Below, piece by piece: positions 60,281 to 64,000 of a DNA stretch of 64,000 nt (position 1 is its first letter; each line of letters begins with the position of its first letter). The DNA is from Siphonodentalium dalli. Taxonomy: Eukaryota > Mollusca > Scaphopoda > Gadilida > Siphonodentaliidae. The stretch covers positions 152,961,577-153,025,576 of the forward strand of contig CP136065.1 in NCBI GenBank assembly GCA_032622095.1, given 5' to 3'. The notes under the pieces were generated by a model. The model was given only the letters and a program-made list of their open reading frames with translations. It was not told the origin of the DNA and did no database searches. Both the position numbers and the translations under genes were made by a program.

Positions 60281-60353
60281 CACAACACCATCTGTATCAT
60301 AGAAATCTGTCATGTCAGTGTATACTGTTATTGAGACATGGTTTTGACTTGGA

Positions 60354-60359
60354 AATAAA
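60354..60359 (+). terminator. INTS1: INTS1 polyadenylation signal AATAAA
   Basis: A canonical AATAAA stands 74 bases after the stop codon, giving a short 3' UTR that would end near 60375-60385. A T/G-rich stretch (CTTGTTCACTATGTGTTATG) follows, as expected downstream of a cleavage site. Confidence 0.75.
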
Positions 60360-61099
60360 ATATCTTGTTCACTATGTGTTATGTTAAACAAGAATTAGCC
60401 TGTCGCTCGGTTCAAACCCTCCAGTGTTGGCATACCCAGTATTAGTAACGATTCATTGTGTTTTAAAGTTCACGATGCAGTGCATCATTTTGGGAGGGTG
60501 CAATGCGATGCAAAAATAATTCATCTGGGGACTGTATTAGCAATTATATTCTACTTGTAATACCCAGCCATGCATTTTGGTCATTTTAGTTAGGTCTTGT
60601 AATTTACTTCAGTCTGAATTGTTGCAGCCCTAAATAAGTATGGTAACATCAGGAACGATATTCTGATAAAAAACAAAACTTGTTCTGATGGTCCGAATAT
60701 CTGTACTTGCATTCATTGTGATCCAGTAGCCCATGACTGACACAGGTAATAGGTTGCATCACATAGTGCTGGCACACATCCATAACACTTTGATGTCGAA
60801 CCTGCCTGCCTCTCATTTAGATCTCATGACCTGGGATGTGGCAAGCCAAATATCTGCCCCTCCCCCAGGGTGAGATTTTCTCCATGCCCAGTTATCGAGT
60901 TATTGATCGGAAACCAATGAACGGACAGACTGTTAACATAATACAAACTATTTTTCAAAAGGGTGTATAAAAACCGATATTAATAAACTTGAACATTTTA
61001 CAATCTTGTAAATTGCATGTGTAGAAATTTTATAGTACTGATCCAGGTTAGTGTAAGTTCTCCAAAGAACAGTAAGAGGTAAGGTGAAGAGTTTGGATG

Positions 61100-61112
61100 A
61101 ATTTTATTCATT
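61100..61112 (-). terminator. Possible polyadenylation signal on the - strand
   Basis: TTTTATTCATT on + reads AATGAATAAAA on -. Together with the - strand ORF at 61976 it would suit a converging transcript, with the MITE at 61447 in its 3' UTR. Confidence 0.3.
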
Positions 61113-61446
61113 AAGTAACATAACAAATAAACAAAAAGGACAAAAATTTCAGAGAGTGAACAATGTAATATAATTTAACTTAAACACAAACAGCAAAATA
61201 AATATTAAATTCACCTATTTACATATGAATGATTAAATCAATGGCAGAATGTGTGTTCACCTTCAAGATGGAATCTTTCCTCCCAAATACCAACGCTTTT
61301 CATAACATCTACTGACAATAATAATGGCTAATGTTTTCTTTGAAAAATATGCTTAAACTCAACCTACGTCATTCTTACCCAGAAAAAAATACCGAGCCAA
61401 GCAACCATGTCTTCAAAGCTGATAAACTAAACAGACAGACCAGTAT

Positions 61447-61706
61447 TTAACCCTTTTATGGTGGGAGCTGCGCTGGTGCAGCATTAGAGATCCTGTGCCA
61501 GTGCATTCTCTTATATATGTGAGTCTCCCATAGGGAGCCTTGCATATATAAGAGAATGCACTGGCTTACAAGGTCAATGTAAATATTGTTAGGCCAATGT
61601 ATTATCTTATATGCGAGGCTCCCTATGGGAAACTTACATATTTGAGATAATGCATTGGCACAGGGTTTTCACAAAAAATTAGGAAGCTCCAGTCATGGAA
61701 GGGCTA
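61447..61706 (-). mobile_element. TTAA double-hairpin MITE
   Basis: TTAACCCTTTTATGGTGGGA to CAGTCATGGAAGGGCTA; right TTAA worn. Bases 60380-61080 downstream of INTS1 show no other feature. Confidence 0.83.
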
Positions 61707-61714
61707 CTATTAAA

Positions 61715-61900
61715 ACTTCACTTACTGCCCTTTCTTTACTGATCATTGATGTGTAGTTCCCTTTGGAAATGTTATCAGAAAATTTCCCACCAATTTATAG
61801 GAATTTGTCTACACTTGTAATATCTGCCATCTGTTTATCTTACCTGAACATCCCTCCATATAAATAATAAGACAATTCCTATATATTTAATTTTATAAAT
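61715..61900. mobile_element. TTAACCCTTTCTATACT-family fragment
   Basis: CCCTTTCTTTACTGATCATT, GTAGTTCCCTTTGGAAATGT and CATCCCTCCATATAAATAAT match the family. Confidence 0.5.
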
Positions 61901-61975
61901 CCAGGAAAATATATAAAAGTCCAGCAAACACCAATAACAAAAGGAGTGCCAGGAGTTGCTCATGTTCACAATTGG

Positions 61976-62206
61976 TCAATCGCAACCGTGGCATATTTGG
62001 TAAGGCTCCCATGCTCTTAACACCATGATTGGTATGTGGTTAACCCTTGTCCATTCTGTGCTATTGTGCTTAAACTCTTTTTTGAAAAATGCCATTTGTT
62101 CGTTTAACTGACACTCATTCAAGTGCTGCACTGTTATCTCCTGGCAATTCTTGATACCATCAGATAACAATGTTAAAAAATTTCCAACCACTTTTTTTTT
62201 AGCTCT
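61976..62206 (-). CDS. Possible last exon of a converging gene (unknown)
   Basis: The open frame ends in a stop near 61976 and reads KKKVVGNFLTLLSDGIKNCQ, then ECQLNEQMAFFKKEF, amphipathic and charged. A splice-acceptor-like TATTTATACAGCAG lies just upstream on this strand (about 62205-62218). A - strand AATAAA stands near 61102-61107. I do not recognise the protein. It could be a transposon-derived or chance ORF. Confidence 0.3.
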   Translation of the reverse strand, partial: RAKKKVVGNFLTLLSDGIKNCQEITVQHLNECQLNEQMAFFKKEFKHNSTEWTRVNHIPIMVLRAWEPYQICHGCD

Positions 62207-62631
62207 GCTGTATAAATATCGTTTTTATTATTAACTTTCAATCAAACTGAACAATGATCACTGTACTCGTCAATTAACCATTCACTTGTCAACTTAAATG
62301 TCAGTCGATTTCAACCAATATATAATTACACCTCTACTTTTCTCTTTTCATTTTCCTTAATTCTGATTTGAACTTGGATCACTGGTGTAATGACCCGAAT
62401 AGAATTTAAATGAATATTTATTATTCTATCCAATTAGCTGTTAAATTCATGGGAATCTTTTCTGAACATCTTCATTTTATCTCCGGATGATGAGAGTTCC
62501 AATGAGGAACAATGAGTTTCTCTTGAGCAACTCTCTTCACGATCAGTGAATACTAGAATTACATTGCAAATTAGTAAGTTTCCACCCAGCTAAGTCGCTA
62601 TGAATATATCATCAAAAATGAGATAATTCAA

Positions 62632-62895
62632 TTAACCCTTCCATGACTGGAGCTTCCTGAAATTTTGCGAAAACCCTGTGCCAATGCATTCTCTTATATA
62701 TAAGAGTCCCCCAATAAGGAGCCTCGCATATATAAGAGAATGCATTGGCCAAACAATATATACCATGTCATTGTAAGCCAGCGCATTCTCTTATATATGC
62801 AAGGCTCCCTATGGGAGACTCGCATATATAAGAGAATGCACTGGCATAGGATCTTTAATGCTGCACCAATGCAGCTCCAATCATGAAAGGGTTAA
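62632..62895 (+). mobile_element. TTAA double-hairpin MITE
   Basis: TTAACCCTTCCATGACTGGA to CAATCATGAAAGGGTTAA, both TTAA flanks, two hairpins. One of the most complete copies. Bases 62207-62631 and 62896-63310 show nothing. Confidence 0.88.
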
Positions 62896-63310
62896 CCATT
62901 AGTGAAATATCAATATATGTACCAATGTTTGATTGAATCATTGACACACCTCTAGTTCTGCACCCAACCGTACACAGAAAAAAAACCTTGCATCTTTAAA
63001 TTAATAGTGTGGAGATTGTTTAATTTGTACAACACCAAAAAAATATTAAAATATGTAACAGCTACCACAAGCAAAAGGCAGAATGGTCTTGTCTGGTATG
63101 ATCTATCATGTCAGGCACATCCTGTATTTTAAAAACTGTTCTAAGTAAAGTAAGGTAAGTCCACTACATGTAGTTCCCTGTTTTTGTGGAAATTATGGGA
63201 TTGTGCATCCAAGTGCACAGCCACATTGCACTTGTAACTATACTGAAGCATGTGATGAACAGAATCGGGATCAAATTAATTTTTAAACTTTTTGCACCAC
63301 CATATCTTAA

Positions 63311-63748
63311 TTAAAGGCCCACTTAATTTTACAGTTTTAAAAACAATCTATACCATAAAATATGATTAAAATACTATAAATCATCACCATTTGAAACGTC
63401 TGTGTCTCAGAAGATGCCCATAGAGAAATAAAAAAAACCAGATGAAATCATAGAAAGATTACCCCCGTTTTGGCTCCCAGAATGCAACAGAATTCAAACT
63501 AAAAATGTATTTTCAATGGAAGTGGAATAACTATCTTTAAGATTTAGAGTTATTCCCCCTCAATTGAAAATAATACAATCCAGATGAAAAAAACATATTA
63601 GTAACTCAACAAAAACAGCTTGTACAGTTTATTACACAGGATAAGTTGATAATACAATGTTTTGGAGCTTCCTCTTTCAAATGGTATATAATATGGCATA
63701 TATTTTATATATGTGATCTGGGGGTTTGAAAATTATGTGGGCCTTTAA
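63311..63748. mobile_element. TTAA-AGGCCCACTT MITE, full copy 3
   Basis: TTAAAGGCCCACTTAATTTT to AAATTATGTGGGCCTTTAA with both TTAA flanks (438 bases). It gives the consensus for the split copy at 24267. Confidence 0.85.
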
Positions 63749-63780
63749 TAATCGCACAAGTATAGCCTTTCTCAATGACA

Positions 63781-64000
63781 TTAAGCCTTTCATGACTGGA
63801 GCTTCCTGAAATTTTGTGAAAACCCTCCATGCCAATGCATTCTCTTAAATATATGCCAGTCTCCCATAGGGAGCCTCGCATATATGAGAGAATGCATTGG
63901 CCTGACAATATTTACCTTGACCTTGTAAGCCAGTGGATTCTCATATGTGCGAGGCTCCTTATGATAGACTCGCATATATAAGTGAATGCACTGGCACAGG
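63781..64000 (+). mobile_element. TTAA double-hairpin MITE, cut by window end
   Basis: TTAAGCCTTTCATGACTGGA, first hairpin, spacer and most of the second hairpin; continues past the window. Confidence 0.82.

Noticed and set aside
63705-63975. Two - strand ORFs near the window end
   Set aside because: They run through the last TTAA hairpin MITE and are shadows of the repeat.

Overview
This is a stretch of animal nuclear DNA, AT-rich and dense in introns and repeats. The only gene I can read with confidence is the 3' half of the Integrator complex subunit 1 gene (INTS1), on the + strand. I followed 24 exons from 1889 to the stop codon at 60280, and a polyadenylation signal lies at 60354. The exon sum is 3255 bases, exactly 1085 codons, with splice phases agreeing at every junction. 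This is about what is expected for the C-terminal half of a protein of roughly 2,200 residues. Exons make up about 5% of the window.

The organism looks like a mollusc or another lophotrochozoan. The introns carry degenerate repeats with CGTCCGTC stretches and phrases such as 'TCACCAAACTTCATATGGAT' that I associate with mollusc genomes, but the species cannot be read from the sequence.

The introns are filled with mobile DNA. (1) There are three complete elements of about 5 kb (4941-10002, 27613-32850, 50316-55306), all on the + strand. Each has inverted terminal repeats plus an internal complementary region that copies both outer ends, the hallmark of DIRS-type tyrosine-recombinase retrotransposons. 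Their insides are decayed or non-autonomous. (2) There are at least six families of short elements bounded by TTAA, as in piggyBac-type transposons. The commonest has about 15 copies, most of them built from two ~70-base hairpins. A related variant at 16569 has different ends. (3) There are hAT-type elements with 8-base target duplications (2863, 12308, 48196, and 24319 nested in a TTAA element; a fifth is likely at 21330). (4) There are palindromic mariner-like MITEs, a second hairpin family (GAGGTCCCCAGAGGG), one tRNA-derived SINE, minisatellites and mollusc-type degenerate tandem repeats.

The most striking observation is a mariner-like hairpin at 30754-30972, inside the second DIRS-like element. 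Compared with its relatives elsewhere in the window, about two thirds of its substitutions are A to G, on both arms of the same strand, and the change stops at the hairpin edges. That is the expected trace of ADAR-type editing of double-stranded RNA, fixed in the genome when the edited RNA was reverse-transcribed.

Layout: 1-4900 first exons and hAT/TTAA elements; 4.9-10 kb DIRS-like element A; 10-27 kb exons 3-11 with many MITEs; 27.6-32.9 kb DIRS-like element B in the longest intron; 34-50.3 kb exons 12-21; 50.3-55.3 kb DIRS-like element C; 56-60.3 kb last three exons; 60.4-64 kb downstream DNA with a possible converging gene on the - strand. No rRNA, functional tRNA or CRISPR was seen.
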